Shown one piece after another: positions 35,924 to 43,755 of a stretch of DNA of 64,000 nt. The translations under genes were made by a program, and so were the position numbers. Position 1 is the first letter of the stretch, and each line of letters starts with the position of its first letter. Source of the stretch: Maridesulfovibrio sp. Lineage in GTDB: Bacteria > Desulfobacterota > Desulfovibrionia > Desulfovibrionales > Desulfovibrionaceae. The notes beneath the pieces were generated by a model that worked only from the letters and a program-made list of their open reading frames with translations, was not told the origin of the DNA and made no database searches. The stretch spans positions 1,617,501 through 1,681,500 of the forward strand of contig NZ_OY762999.1 in NCBI RefSeq assembly GCF_963666665.1. Reading direction: 5' to 3'.

Positions 35924-38233
35924 CTATACTAATTCAACCTCGGTCATACCGTCGCCGCCCCTATCTTCCGGGGCAAGGCTGTATCCGGCAACAGCCGGAT
36001 TATCATCCAGAAAAATATGCACTTCGCGACGCAAGACCCCGGTTCCGCGCCCATGAACAATCTCAAGCTCAGTAGCACCGCGCAGCAGTGCCTGATCAAA
36101 GAAACGTCCAAGTTCGCTGATCGCAATATCAGCCCGTTTACCGCGCAGGTCGATCTTGAGGGTCATTTCACCCTTGGGAGCTTTCTTGTCGGCTTTATCT
36201 ACAACCTGACGCACTTTTTCCTGCACAGCCTTTTTGCCGACAGGACCAAGCTGATCTGCGGGAATCCACATTGCTACGCCGTCCATATCAACCTTGATCC
36301 GCTGTTTACGTTCATCTTTTTCAATGACCATACCCTTACGGTTCCAGCTGATGTTCAGTATAGGCTTGCCTACCTTGATATCGTCAAAGGAAAACGGCTT
36401 TACATCATCTTTCGGCTTTTCATCACCGCCGATTGTAGAGCGCGCTTCAGAAAGTTTTTTCAAAGCCTGCTTACGGCCAATCTTACCGTCCTGCCATTCT
36501 TTAAGAACGCTTTGAGCCTGTTTTTTAACATCAGCAAGAACTGTAAGACGTTCACGCTCAAACTTTTCTTCCAGCTTGGCGCGCTTATCCTCCAGCTTGG
36601 CTTTGATGCGGTTCATCTCTTCAAGCTCTTTCTCCCGGCTTACCGCAAGCTCATTAAGCCTGTTCATAACTGAACCGGAATCAGAACCTTCCATGAGCAG
36701 ATACTGCTCGGCCTTGGCAAGCAGGGACTCAGGAAAACCGTGCTCGCGAGCAACATCAAGCGCAATGGAAGCACCAACCTGATCATAGGCAAGGGAGAAA
36801 AGCGGCTTCTTGGTAGAAGGATCAAAAAGCACGCTGGCTGCACGTACTCCTTCGGTCACCAAAGCATAAGTCTTAAGTGCCGGAAAGTGAGTTGCAGCAA
36901 AACAGGTCACGCCATTTTCAAGCAGTCCGTCAACCACAGCCTGTGCCAGAGCAGCACCCTGTGCCGGATCGGTACCGGAACCGAATTCATCAAGAATGAA
37001 CAGTGTTGAGGAATCCATTGAATCCCAAATGCGGCTGATGGACTGAATCTGAGCGGAAAAGGTACTTACGTTTTCTTCAAGAGACTGTTCGTCACCCATA
37101 ATAACGAAGATTTCCTTAAACAACGGAAGTACGGAGCCTTTTTCAACCGGAACGGGAATTCCACTGAAAGCCATGACTGAAAGCAACCCGACAGTCTTCA
37201 AACAGACGGTCTTACCACCGGCGTTACCGCCGCTGACAATAAGGACTTTCTGCTCAGTAGGCAGTTCAATATTAAGCGGGTTAACCCCGCCTTCTGCAGC
37301 GGCGAGAAGAGGGTGACGCGCACCGCGAAGGTCAAAGCCTGCACCGGACTGAACGTCAACGGCGACAGCTTTAACTGCTTCCGCAAAATTTATCTTGGCC
37401 TGTAGAACATCGTATTCAACCAGAAAAACGTATGCAGCCTCGCACTGATCGTACTCCGAACGAACCAGTCCGGTCAGATAGGTCAGAATCTTGAGTTCTT
37501 CAGTCCTTTCCTGCTGCTTGAGTTCCTGCATGGAGTTATTGAGCTCCACGAGGAACATGGGCTCAAAATAGCAGGTTTCACCGGTATTGGAATAATCGTG
37601 AACGATCCCCTGCAGACGGCCTTTAAAGTTTGTCTTCAGCGGCAGAACGTAACGGTCGTTGGTGATGGTCATGAAATCATCCTGCAGAAAACGGGAAATA
37701 TCCTCGCCGTGGATGAAATCACGCACTTTTTTAGAGCAACGTTGATGCAGGGAACGAATGGATTGGCGTATATCATAAAGTTCCGGGGAACTTTCATCTT
37801 TAATATTTCCGTCCTGATCAAGGCAACGCTTGAGACCGGAAAATGTTTTTTCGGGCCAACTTACACCTTCAAGAAATTCGATGATAGTATCCCACTCGCG
37901 CTTCTCTGCTATTTCAAGGGCTTCCTTGAGAGTAAGGGCCTGCCCAAGAGTCTGGACCAGCGCATAAAGAGCATCAGCATCGAGCACGTTATTCGGTTTG
38001 ACCAGATACTGAAAAAGTCCTTCCAGCGGAGGGAATGTGCCGAGCCTGAATCCCGTTTCTTTTACGAAATTCTGACCCTGCCTGAAAAATTGAGCTGTGG
38101 AATTAATGGAACCGGCGTCATCCATGGGAGACAGGGCAAGACAAGCCTCTGCACCGGACGTGGAAACACAGTGGCCGGAAAGGACATTAAGAACTTTCGG
38201 AAATTCAAGTAACTGGAGAGATCTTGGCTCCAT
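35924..38233 (-). CDS. mutS2: MutS2-family ATPase with Smr domain
   Basis: Protein of 769 residues related to mismatch-repair MutS but lacking its mismatch-recognition domain. Members act on recombination intermediates or on collided ribosomes. Walker A is VSGGNAGGKTVCLKTVGLL near residue 330, and Walker B lies in TLFILDEFGSGTDPAQGAAL. A coiled coil (about 520-600) precedes a KOW-like region. The C-terminal Smr nuclease-like domain is ELEIVHGRGTGVLRREVHIFL. It is embedded in the rpsU-dnaG-rpoD operon, an unusual setting. Confidence 0.95.
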   Translation of the reverse strand: MEPRSLQLLEFPKVLNVLSGHCVSTSGAEACLALSPMDDAGSINSTAQFFRQGQNFVKETGFRLGTFPPLEGLFQYLVKPNNVLDADALYALVQTLGQALTLKEALEIAEKREWDTIIEFLEGVSWPEKTFSGLKRCLDQDGNIKDESSPELYDIRQSIRSLHQRCSKKVRDFIHGEDISRFLQDDFMTITNDRYVLPLKTNFKGRLQGIVHDYSNTGETCYFEPMFLVELNNSMQELKQQERTEELKILTYLTGLVRSEYDQCEAAYVFLVEYDVLQAKINFAEAVKAVAVDVQSGAGFDLRGARHPLLAAAEGGVNPLNIELPTEQKVLIVSGGNAGGKTVCLKTVGLLSVMAFSGIPVPVEKGSVLPLFKEIFVIMGDEQSLEENVSTFSAQIQSISRIWDSMDSSTLFILDEFGSGTDPAQGAALAQAVVDGLLENGVTCFAATHFPALKTYALVTEGVRAASVLFDPSTKKPLFSLAYDQVGASIALDVAREHGFPESLLAKAEQYLLMEGSDSGSVMNRLNELAVSREKELEEMNRIKAKLEDKRAKLEEKFERERLTVLADVKKQAQSVLKEWQDGKIGRKQALKKLSEARSTIGGDEKPKDDVKPFSFDDIKVGKPILNISWNRKGMVIEKDERKQRIKVDMDGVAMWIPADQLGPVGKKAVQEKVRQVVDKADKKAPKGEMTLKIDLRGKRADIAISELGRFFDQALLRGATELEIVHGRGTGVLRREVHIFLDDNPAVAGYSLAPEDRGGDGMTEVELV

Positions 38234-38294
38234 GGGATTCCAATATAGAAAAGTGTTAGATCACGCATCCCGAATGAAACGGGACACCAATACA

Positions 38295-38339
38295 GAAAAA
38301 ACGGCAAACAGCCCCGGAAAAACTCCGGGGCCTGCCGTT
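38295..38339 (-). terminator. terminator-like hairpin between yqeY and mutS2
   Basis: Two-part stem AACGGCA/TGCCGTT plus GCCCCGGA/TCCGGGGC, followed by six T on the minus strand. It would split the expanded operon into rpsU-yqeY and mutS2-dnaG-rpoD parts. Confidence 0.85.
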
Positions 38340-38360
38340 AAAATTCAGCTTTAGCTGATG

Positions 38361-38807
38361 TCAGGAGAGACGGGCACGAACGAGGCCGCTAACGACCTTT
38401 CCGTCAACCTGTCCTTTATAGGCTTCAGTGATGGCTTTCATCACTTTACCCATATCCTGCATGGACGATGCGCCAAGATCGGCAATCGCTTTGTCAATAG
38501 CAGCAGCAATTTCCTCTTCAGAAAGCTGCTCCGGCATGTAGCCGGAAAGAGCTTCGACTTCAACAGCCTCAATTTCGGCCAGCTCGGGACGCCCCGCAGC
38601 ATTATACTGCTCAATAGAATCCTTACGCTGCTTGATCTGCTTTGCAACAAGATCAAGTACTTCGTCGTCTGAAAGGATTTCCCCTTTCAGTTCAACAGTG
38701 CGATTTTTGATGGCAGTCTTGAGGTGTCTCAGAACCGCCTTCTTTACATCATCCTTGGCCTTGAAGGCCGCAATGTAGTCTTTATCAATCTGCTCAATGA
38801 GACTCAT
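38361..38807 (-). CDS. GatB/YqeY domain protein
   Basis: A 148-residue protein of the YqeY family, related to the tRNA-binding tail domain of the GatB amidotransferase subunit. MSLIEQIDKDYIAAFKAKD, VLRHLKTAIKNRTVEL and YMPEQLSEEEI are typical. The exact role is not known; the family usually sits next to rpsU. It overlaps rpsU by four bases (ATGA), which suggests translational coupling. Confidence 0.92.
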   Translation of the reverse strand: MSLIEQIDKDYIAAFKAKDDVKKAVLRHLKTAIKNRTVELKGEILSDDEVLDLVAKQIKQRKDSIEQYNAAGRPELAEIEAVEVEALSGYMPEQLSEEEIAAAIDKAIADLGASSMQDMGKVMKAITEAYKGQVDGKVVSGLVRARLS

Positions 38808-39010
38808 ATATTAACCCATTGACATTTTGCGCATTTTTTGATGAGCCTTTTGCGGGCAGCAGCTTTTTTCTTCTTACGCTGTACGCTGGGCTTTTCATAG
38901 TGCTGACGCTTTTTGAGTTCGGAAAGAACTCCAGCTTTTTCAACCTGCTTCTTGAAGCGGCGAAGAGCTATTTCAAAGTTATCAGAATCTTCGAGATATA
39001 CACCGGGCAA
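38804..39010 (-). CDS. rpsU: 30S ribosomal protein S21
   Basis: Small basic protein of 68 residues that binds near the anti-Shine-Dalgarno region of 16S rRNA. NFEIALRRFKKQVEKAGVLSELKKRQHYEKPS is the family core, with a long basic tail. The start is a TTG at 39010 preceded by GGGGGG-TG; the frame has no better start. It opens the macromolecular-synthesis operon and has a candidate promoter at 39070-39097. Confidence 0.95.
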   Translation of the reverse strand: MPGVYLEDSDNFEIALRRFKKQVEKAGVLSELKKRQHYEKPSVQRKKKKAAARKRLIKKCAKCQWVNI

Positions 39011-39069
39011 TCAAATCACCCCCCTGAATTAATCTCGCACAAAAAATTGTAATGTGCGGAAGAGATTTT

Positions 39070-39097
39070 ATTAACGTTAAATATTGCATGGAGTCAA
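39070..39097 (-). promoter_or_regulatory. candidate sigma-70 promoter of rpsU operon
   Basis: Minus strand TTGACT, 16-base spacer, GTTAAT, about 60 bases before rpsU and just after the terminator of the preceding small gene. Confidence 0.45.
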
Positions 39098-39108
39098 GGG
39101 CAATCCCC

Positions 39109-39149
39109 AAAAAAAATGTCCAGCACCCGCATACGCAGATGCTGAACAA
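39109..39149 (-). terminator. Rho-independent terminator after the small membrane protein gene
   Basis: Thirteen-base stem GTTCAGCATCTGC with a complement that uses three G-U pairs, followed by eight T on the minus strand. Confidence 0.88.
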
Positions 39150-39172
39150 AAATTCTCACTTAAAAAGTGCTA

Positions 39173-39349
39173 CTAGTGAGCGGCGGTATCGTTTTTGGAA
39201 TCCATCCATGCTTTAACAGCACAGTAGGCCATTCCGGCACCGAGAATACCGATCACAACGTAGAGGACGCCGAAGAAAATAAAGTGATCAGGCATCCACC
39301 AAGGAAGATCCATAGGAAGAGGACTCTGAACAGTTTCACCATGCAACAT
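39173..39349 (-). CDS. 58-residue single-pass membrane protein
   Basis: Short gene starting at an ATG at 39349 with GGAG eight bases before it and ending TAG at 39173. The product opens MLHGETVQSPLPMDLPWWMPDHF, here given as landmark, then has one hydrophobic helix (about 24-48, FFGVLYVVIGILGAG) and a short charged tail with SKNDTAAH. It lies between a HU gene and the rpsU operon and has its own terminator. No family is recognised; a small-subunit role in a membrane complex is only a guess. Confidence 0.75.
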   Translation of the reverse strand: MLHGETVQSPLPMDLPWWMPDHFIFFGVLYVVIGILGAGMAYCAVKAWMDSKNDTAAH

Positions 39350-39366
39350 AATTAAATCTCCTTAAA

Positions 39367-39639
39367 CTACTTTACAGCGTCTTTCAGAAGCTTACCGGGG
39401 CGGAATTTTACAACCTTGCAAGCGGGAATCTTAATTTCTTCACCGGTGCGGGGGTTGCGACCTACGCGCTCTTTTCTTTCGTCAACCTGGAAAGTACCGA
39501 AACCTGTAAGAGTCAGTTTACCTTCGTTAACGAGGGTTTCTTCTACTGTATCCAGAAAGTAGTTCAGGCAACGTTCTGCATCAGCTTTGGTCATTCCTGC
39601 TTTCTCAGCAATCTTAACAACGAGTTCAGCCTTAGTCAT
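39367..39639 (-). CDS. HU-family DNA-binding protein
   Basis: Nucleoid protein of 90 residues that binds and bends DNA as a dimer. MTKAELVVKIAEKAG, the loop GFGTFQVDERKERVGRNPRTGEEIKIPA and the end FRPGKLLKDAV match the HU family. A site AAGGAAGG precedes the ATG. The 250-base leader upstream contains a CTCGCC/GGCGAG hairpin. A second, IHF-like relative lies at 55461. Confidence 0.96.
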   Translation of the reverse strand: MTKAELVVKIAEKAGMTKADAERCLNYFLDTVEETLVNEGKLTLTGFGTFQVDERKERVGRNPRTGEEIKIPACKVVKFRPGKLLKDAVK

Positions 39640-39702
39640 CAGTCCTTCCTCCTTGAAACGGGAAAATGATTATTGCGGCACGTTATCGCGCCTGCCATTA
39701 AC

Positions 39703-39718
39703 CTCGCCCTCCGGCGAG
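39703..39718. other. small GC hairpin in the HU leader
   Basis: Perfect six-base stem CTCGCC / GGCGAG with loop CTCC in the 250-base gap between rsmA and the HU gene. The rest of that gap shows no gene; no T-run follows the stem. Confidence 0.4.
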
Positions 39719-39889
39719 AGTTGGGTTCATTAAAAAAACTGCCGGACATCCCCGTCCAACAATTCGTCTTGCTAACACTCAAAACCGTTTAAAACAAGCC
39801 CCCTACCCCGTATTTCGTTCAAAAAAACAGCGGGACTGCCTGAACAAACGACCTTGATGAAAATCTAAAACAAAATTTTCGCCAACAAG

Positions 39890-40678
39890 TCAAGAGGGAA
39901 AATCGTTTTTAACGCATTTATAAAGGCTTTGAAATTGCAGTGGTGACAAGGCTTCCGGCCGATCTGTAAGGGAAATCCCCTCCTTTTCAGCCCATTGATC
40001 CAGCTCATCAGAAGTGAATGATTTCAATATCTTACCCAATTGTTTGCGTCTGTATTGAAAACAGTATTTTACCAGCTTCGCAAGCCCCTCAATATCACTG
40101 GGTTTTTCTTCATCTGGCAGCGGAAAAAATTTTATGACTGCGGAGTCGACCTTCGGTTTCGGCTTAAAAACAGTAGGTGGAACCTTGAAAAGATAATCTG
40201 TTCGACAGAAACTCTGAATCCAGACACTGATCGCACCATACTTTTTAGATCCCGGCCCGGATGTTACCCGCTGGGCAACTTCATGCTGAACCATAAAAAC
40301 ACAGGTAGCATTGCACAGCGCGGCGATATCCCACATAATTTTCGAAGCCACGTTGTAAGGAAGGTTACCAACAATCTTCCAGTTTTTATCAGAATCAAGA
40401 CCTGCCCAATCAAACTTCAAGGCATCCTCAAGTTCGACCCGTGCATCCGGATATTCAGCTTCAAGGGCTGGAGCTAAATCGCGGTCTTTTTCAACCAAGG
40501 TAAGGCTCTCCGGCCCAGCTTCAAGAATAAATTTTGTCAAAGCGCCCTGCCCGGGACCGATCTCAATAATTGAATCTTTTTCCGTGATCTTAAGGCTGTC
40601 TACAATCTTACGCGCTATATTCGCATCCTGCAGGAAGTTCTGCCCGAGGCTTTTTTTGGCTCTGTGTCTTGTTTGCAC
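39890..40678 (-). CDS. rsmA: 16S rRNA dimethyladenosine transferase RsmA
   Basis: KsgA-type enzyme that dimethylates two adjacent adenines near the 3' end of 16S rRNA. The 262 residues carry KKSLGQNFLQDANIARKIV, motif I IIEIGPGQGALT, and the catalytic NLPYNVASKI. The C-terminal helical domain is present. The ATG at 40678 has a weak upstream site. A doubtful small ORF lies just before it on the same strand. Confidence 0.96.
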   Translation of the reverse strand: MQTRHRAKKSLGQNFLQDANIARKIVDSLKITEKDSIIEIGPGQGALTKFILEAGPESLTLVEKDRDLAPALEAEYPDARVELEDALKFDWAGLDSDKNWKIVGNLPYNVASKIMWDIAALCNATCVFMVQHEVAQRVTSGPGSKKYGAISVWIQSFCRTDYLFKVPPTVFKPKPKVDSAVIKFFPLPDEEKPSDIEGLAKLVKYCFQYRRKQLGKILKSFTSDELDQWAEKEGISLTDRPEALSPLQFQSLYKCVKNDFPS

Positions 40679-40762
40679 AAAAACTCCACTTTAAAAATAT
40701 ATTAAAAACTGACTTTAACTTCAGTGCGACTAACTAGGCAAGTTCAAGGTTGCCCGTCAAAT

Positions 40763-41065
40763 TTATATATGTAAGGATATTGCCGCATATTTTCCTGATA
40801 TGCAAATACCAAGGGCATAGGCCTGTACGCCAAACGCCCTTTTGCCGTGGCTCCTTACATAGACGAAAACGCCTTCATCTCCTTTACGGTCGTCAAGGTA
40901 ATGGGCCATACATGGCAAACCGCACTGGGCGCAATCTTTTTCGGCGGTGTTCGTGGGCGTTGCTCCCATGCCGGAACAAGTTTTCAATACCCCGTCCTCA
41001 CTTGAATCGACACTTTGTATCCCACCGGGCCGGGCTGCTCGGTAAAAAGGGCGACCTGCCCACAT
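40763..41065 (-). CDS. small cysteine-containing hypothetical protein
   Basis: Open frame of about 100 residues on the minus strand before rsmA; ATG at 41065 is one start, an upstream ATG at 41083 another, neither with a ribosome site. The middle has CAQCGLPCMAHYLDD, a possible metal site of three cysteines, and an even third-position GC unlike the AT-rich flanks. No family is recognised. It may be a real gene, a decayed one, or chance. Confidence 0.35.
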   Translation of the reverse strand: MWAGRPFYRAARPGGIQSVDSSEDGVLKTCSGMGATPTNTAEKDCAQCGLPCMAHYLDDRKGDEGVFVYVRSHGKRAFGVQAYALGICISGKYAAISLHI

Positions 41066-41090
41066 TAAAATAAAAATAAACAAAGTACCC

Positions 41091-41117
41091 TAAAGAAATC
41101 TAAAAGCCCGTCGATAT
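41091..41117 (+). promoter_or_regulatory. sigma-28 (FliA) type promoter of first FlxA-like gene
   Basis: TAAA, 15-base spacer, GTCGATAT, against the consensus TAAA-N15-GCCGATAA (six of eight in the -10 part). It lies 45 bases before the start codon. Confidence 0.6.
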
Positions 41118-41161
41118 GGAAGTCGTATCACGCATATAACTCTAAATAAGAGGATATTAAT

Positions 41162-41626
41162 ATGAGTTTCGACTTCCGTATCGGCGGTGACGCGCAACAA
41201 ACATACGCTACATCAACTGCCAGAAATTCCGCTACAGAGGAAAATGAAATTCAGGAAACCAGACTGACCATGGGAAAAAGCTCTGGAGGAGACACTGTGT
41301 CCATTTCTCAGGCAGGTCAGGAAAAACTTGCTGCCATGACATCCATGAAATCTGCTTCCGAAGCAACCGAAGAAAGCTCTGACAGCAGCAGTTCCATTGA
41401 TGATCAGATCGAACGCATCAAGGAACAGATTGAAAAAATCAAAAAAGAATTAGAAAGACTGCAGAAAGATCCTGAAAAGAATAAGGATCAGATTGCTGCC
41501 AAGCAAAACGAGTTAATGCAGATGCAAAGCCAACTGGCTGAAATGCAAGACCAGAAAGCCAAAGCATCCGGCACCAACTCTTCCGGCGGTACCAGAGCGG
41601 AAGGAATGAGTAATTCCCTCACGTAA
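41162..41626 (+). CDS. FlxA-like coiled-coil protein, first of a tandem pair
   Basis: A 154-residue hydrophilic protein without signal peptide. The N-terminus MSFDFRIGGDAQ, then DTVSISQAGQEKLAAM, is followed by a highly charged coiled coil (about 80-140, IDDQIERIKEQIEKIKKELERLQKDPE) and a Ser/Gly-rich end. The arrangement resembles the FlxA family, whose E. coli member is under FliA control. The gene has a sigma-28-like promoter, supporting a flagellar regulon link. Its neighbour at 41779 shares the layout, so the two arose by duplication. Function is unknown. Confidence 0.78.
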   Translation: MSFDFRIGGDAQQTYATSTARNSATEENEIQETRLTMGKSSGGDTVSISQAGQEKLAAMTSMKSASEATEESSDSSSSIDDQIERIKEQIEKIKKELERLQKDPEKNKDQIAAKQNELMQMQSQLAEMQDQKAKASGTNSSGGTRAEGMSNSLT

Positions 41627-41650
41627 ACAAATTTTATGAATTATTCCCCC

Positions 41651-41683
41651 CCCATTCAGATAACTTCTGGATGGGTTTTTTTT
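41651..41683 (+). terminator. Rho-independent terminator between the FlxA-like genes
   Basis: Stem CCCATTCAG / CTGGATGGG with one wobble, followed by eight T. Confidence 0.9.
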
Positions 41684-41716
41684 ATAAAAATCTGTCCCAT
41701 TATCATTAAGCAAGCA

Positions 41717-41743
41717 TAAATAGATTAAACTTTATGCCGATAT
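41717..41743 (+). promoter_or_regulatory. sigma-28 (FliA) type promoter of second FlxA-like gene
   Basis: TAAA, 15-base spacer, GCCGATAT: perfect -35 part and seven of eight in the -10 part of the FliA consensus. It lies 36 bases before the start codon. Confidence 0.75.
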
Positions 41744-41778
41744 TAATAACATACTCACACACATCAAAAGAGGTGCAT

Positions 41779-42270
41779 ATGGGATTCGATCTAAAAATTG
41801 GAACAACAACGGCAGATCAAATTGACAGTTCAACTTTCAAAATTGCCCCAATCAAATCAAAATCTGAAGATACAGATTTTGCAAAAACAACACTCGAATT
41901 AAAAACAGAGGACTCGGTGAATATCTCTGCTGAGGGTCTCCGGAAATCCAGTGAGTTAACGGAAAAATCAGCTAAAGAAGTAGCTCAAGAGGCTTCTGAA
42001 AAAGACAATACAGAGGAAATGATACGGAAAAAGATTAAACAACTGGAAAAAGAACTCAAAGAATTACGACAAAATCCTGAACAAAATGAAAAAGCTATAA
42101 AGATGAAAGAGCAGGAACTGCAACAATATCAGGGAATGCTAATGGATATTCTCAATAAGAAAAAAGGAGCAGAAGGTTCAGGAGGAGTTGGCGGCGGAAC
42201 ACCTGCACAACCAGTCAAGAGTTCTTTAACAGAAGTTCCGAAAGGAATGCTATGTGAAGTTCTGTTTTAA
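41779..42270 (+). CDS. FlxA-like coiled-coil protein, second of a tandem pair
   Basis: A 163-residue paralogue of the preceding gene. The start MGFDLKIGTTTADQ matches MSFDFRIGGDAQQ. DSVNISAEGLRKSSEL matches DTVSISQAGQEKL, and the coiled coil contains IKQLEKELKELRQNPEQNEKAIKMKEQELQQ, where the partner has KELERLQKDPEKNKDQIAAKQNELMQ. The start is ATG 41779 with AGAGGTG upstream; the longer ORF to 41734 would run into the promoter. A Gly-rich tail ends in a single cysteine. It has its own sigma-28-like promoter. Confidence 0.78.
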   Translation: MGFDLKIGTTTADQIDSSTFKIAPIKSKSEDTDFAKTTLELKTEDSVNISAEGLRKSSELTEKSAKEVAQEASEKDNTEEMIRKKIKQLEKELKELRQNPEQNEKAIKMKEQELQQYQGMLMDILNKKKGAEGSGGVGGGTPAQPVKSSLTEVPKGMLCEVLF

Positions 42271-42370
42271 TCATCAAAATGAACATTTAAAGTCCAGTTC
42301 CTCCACCTTTGACAACAGCACCGAAAGCATTTAAGCAAATTTTATCAAATAAATCCGATGGAGGAACTTC

Positions 42371-42883
42371 ATGAATCTGAGGGATTATATCCGCGATATA
42401 CCCAACTTTCCTAAAGAAGGTATCGTATACTTTGACATTACCCCGCTTCTGGCTGCGCCGAAAGCTTTCCAATATACAATCGATCAGCTCGCTGAACGCT
42501 TTGCTGATTACAAAATAGACAAAATTGCCGCAGCAGAAGCCCGTGGTTTCATCTTCGGAGCACCGCTGGCCACCAAGCTCGACATCGGCTTCGTGCCTAT
42601 CCGCAAACCCGGCAAACTGCCTTACGAAACCATTTCCGTAAGCTACGATCTTGAGTACGGAACCGACAACCTGAGCATGCACATTGATGCTATCGCTAAA
42701 GACGAAAATGTCCTGCTAATTGACGATGTTCTTGCAACCGGCGGAACTGCTGAAGGAATGGTTAAACTGGTCGAAAAAGCAGGCGGTAAGGTTTCCGGTA
42801 TGGGATTTATCGCCGAGCTGACTTTCCTTAACGGGAAAAGCAAGCTGAGCGGCATTGACACCACCAGCCTCATCCAGCTTTAA
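42371..42883 (+). CDS. apt: adenine phosphoribosyltransferase
   Basis: Salvages adenine to AMP with PRPP in the cytoplasm. The 170 residues include the opening LRDYIRDIPNFPKEGIVYFDITPLL, AAEARGFIFGAPLA and the PRPP-binding motif VLLIDDVLATGGTAEGM. It sits before mtnP and mtaD, so the adenine released from methylthioadenosine can be reused. A GGAGG site precedes the ATG. Confidence 0.96.
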   Translation: MNLRDYIRDIPNFPKEGIVYFDITPLLAAPKAFQYTIDQLAERFADYKIDKIAAAEARGFIFGAPLATKLDIGFVPIRKPGKLPYETISVSYDLEYGTDNLSMHIDAIAKDENVLLIDDVLATGGTAEGMVKLVEKAGGKVSGMGFIAELTFLNGKSKLSGIDTTSLIQL

Positions 42884-42895
42884 TCAGGATATTTC

Positions 42896-42956
42896 AAAAC
42901 TCCTGCCCCGGATCACGGATTATTAATCAGCGATCAAGGCAGGAGTTTTTTATTTT
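42896..42956 (+). terminator. Rho-independent terminator after apt
   Basis: Twelve-base stem AAAACTCCTGCC / GGCAGGAGTTTT with a 30-base loop and a T-run. Confidence 0.8.
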
Positions 42957-42984
42957 TCACCTTTGCAAACAAGGAAAAGCAATC

Positions 42985-43731
42985 ATGGCAGTAATCGGAA
43001 TCATCGGCGGCAGCGGACTCGACAATCCTGACATTCTGAAAGACGCAAAGGACTCGGAGGTTTCCAACAAATGGGGTTCCCCAAGCTCCCCCATCAAATC
43101 CGGCACCATTGCCGGAAAAGAAGTCCATATCATCGGTCGCCACGGACGCGAACACACAATCCCGCCGACCTACGTTAACAACCGGGCAAACATTCAAGCA
43201 CTGAAAGATCTCGGCTGTGACTGTATCCTTGCCACCACTGCAGTCGGATCATTGCGTGAAGAAATCGATCGCGGACACTTGGTCATCATCGACCAGTTCA
43301 TCGATTTTACCCGCAAGCGTGAACTTACATTTTTTGAAAGCTTTGAACCGCACGCCCCGGCCCATACTCCCATGGCAGAACCTTTTGATGCTGACCTGCG
43401 CGCCAAAATGACCGCAGCCTGCGATGAACTCGGTGTTACTGTTCACGACAAAGGGACAGTAGTAACCATCGAAGGACCGCGTTTTTCCACCCGCGCTGAA
43501 TCACATATGTTCCGTGCATGGGGAGCCGACATCATAAATATGTCTTCTGCGCCTGAAGCCATTCTCGCCAACGAGGCCGGAATCCCCTATGCCGCAGTTG
43601 CCATGTCCACTGACTACGATTGCTGGAAGACCGATGAAGCACCCGTCACATGGGATGATATCCTCGCCATTTTCAAAGCCAATGCCGAAAATGTTACTTC
43701 CATGCTGATTAAGACTATTGAAAATATTTAG
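42985..43731 (+). CDS. mtnP: S-methyl-5'-thioadenosine phosphorylase
   Basis: Cleaves methylthioadenosine to adenine and methylthioribose 1-phosphate. The 248-residue protein begins AVIGIIGGSGLDNPD and carries the phosphate and sugar contacts GRHGREHTIPPTYVNNRANI and TTAVGSLREEI. The sequence DTVVTIEGPRFSTRAES-like segment appears as VVTIEGPRFSTRAES, and NMSSAPEAILANEAGIPYA marks the nucleoside site. It is followed by mtaD after a repeat-like 25-base spacer. Confidence 0.93.
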   Translation: MAVIGIIGGSGLDNPDILKDAKDSEVSNKWGSPSSPIKSGTIAGKEVHIIGRHGREHTIPPTYVNNRANIQALKDLGCDCILATTAVGSLREEIDRGHLVIIDQFIDFTRKRELTFFESFEPHAPAHTPMAEPFDADLRAKMTAACDELGVTVHDKGTVVTIEGPRFSTRAESHMFRAWGADIINMSSAPEAILANEAGIPYAAVAMSTDYDCWKTDEAPVTWDDILAIFKANAENVTSMLIKTIENI

Positions 43732-43755
43732 GATGCCTTCGGCGGATATTTTTTT

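Noticed and set aside
42335..42370. Possible promoter box TTGACA before apt
   Set aside because: A TTGACA is present near 42310 but no acceptable -10 lies at 16-18 bases; I do not claim it.
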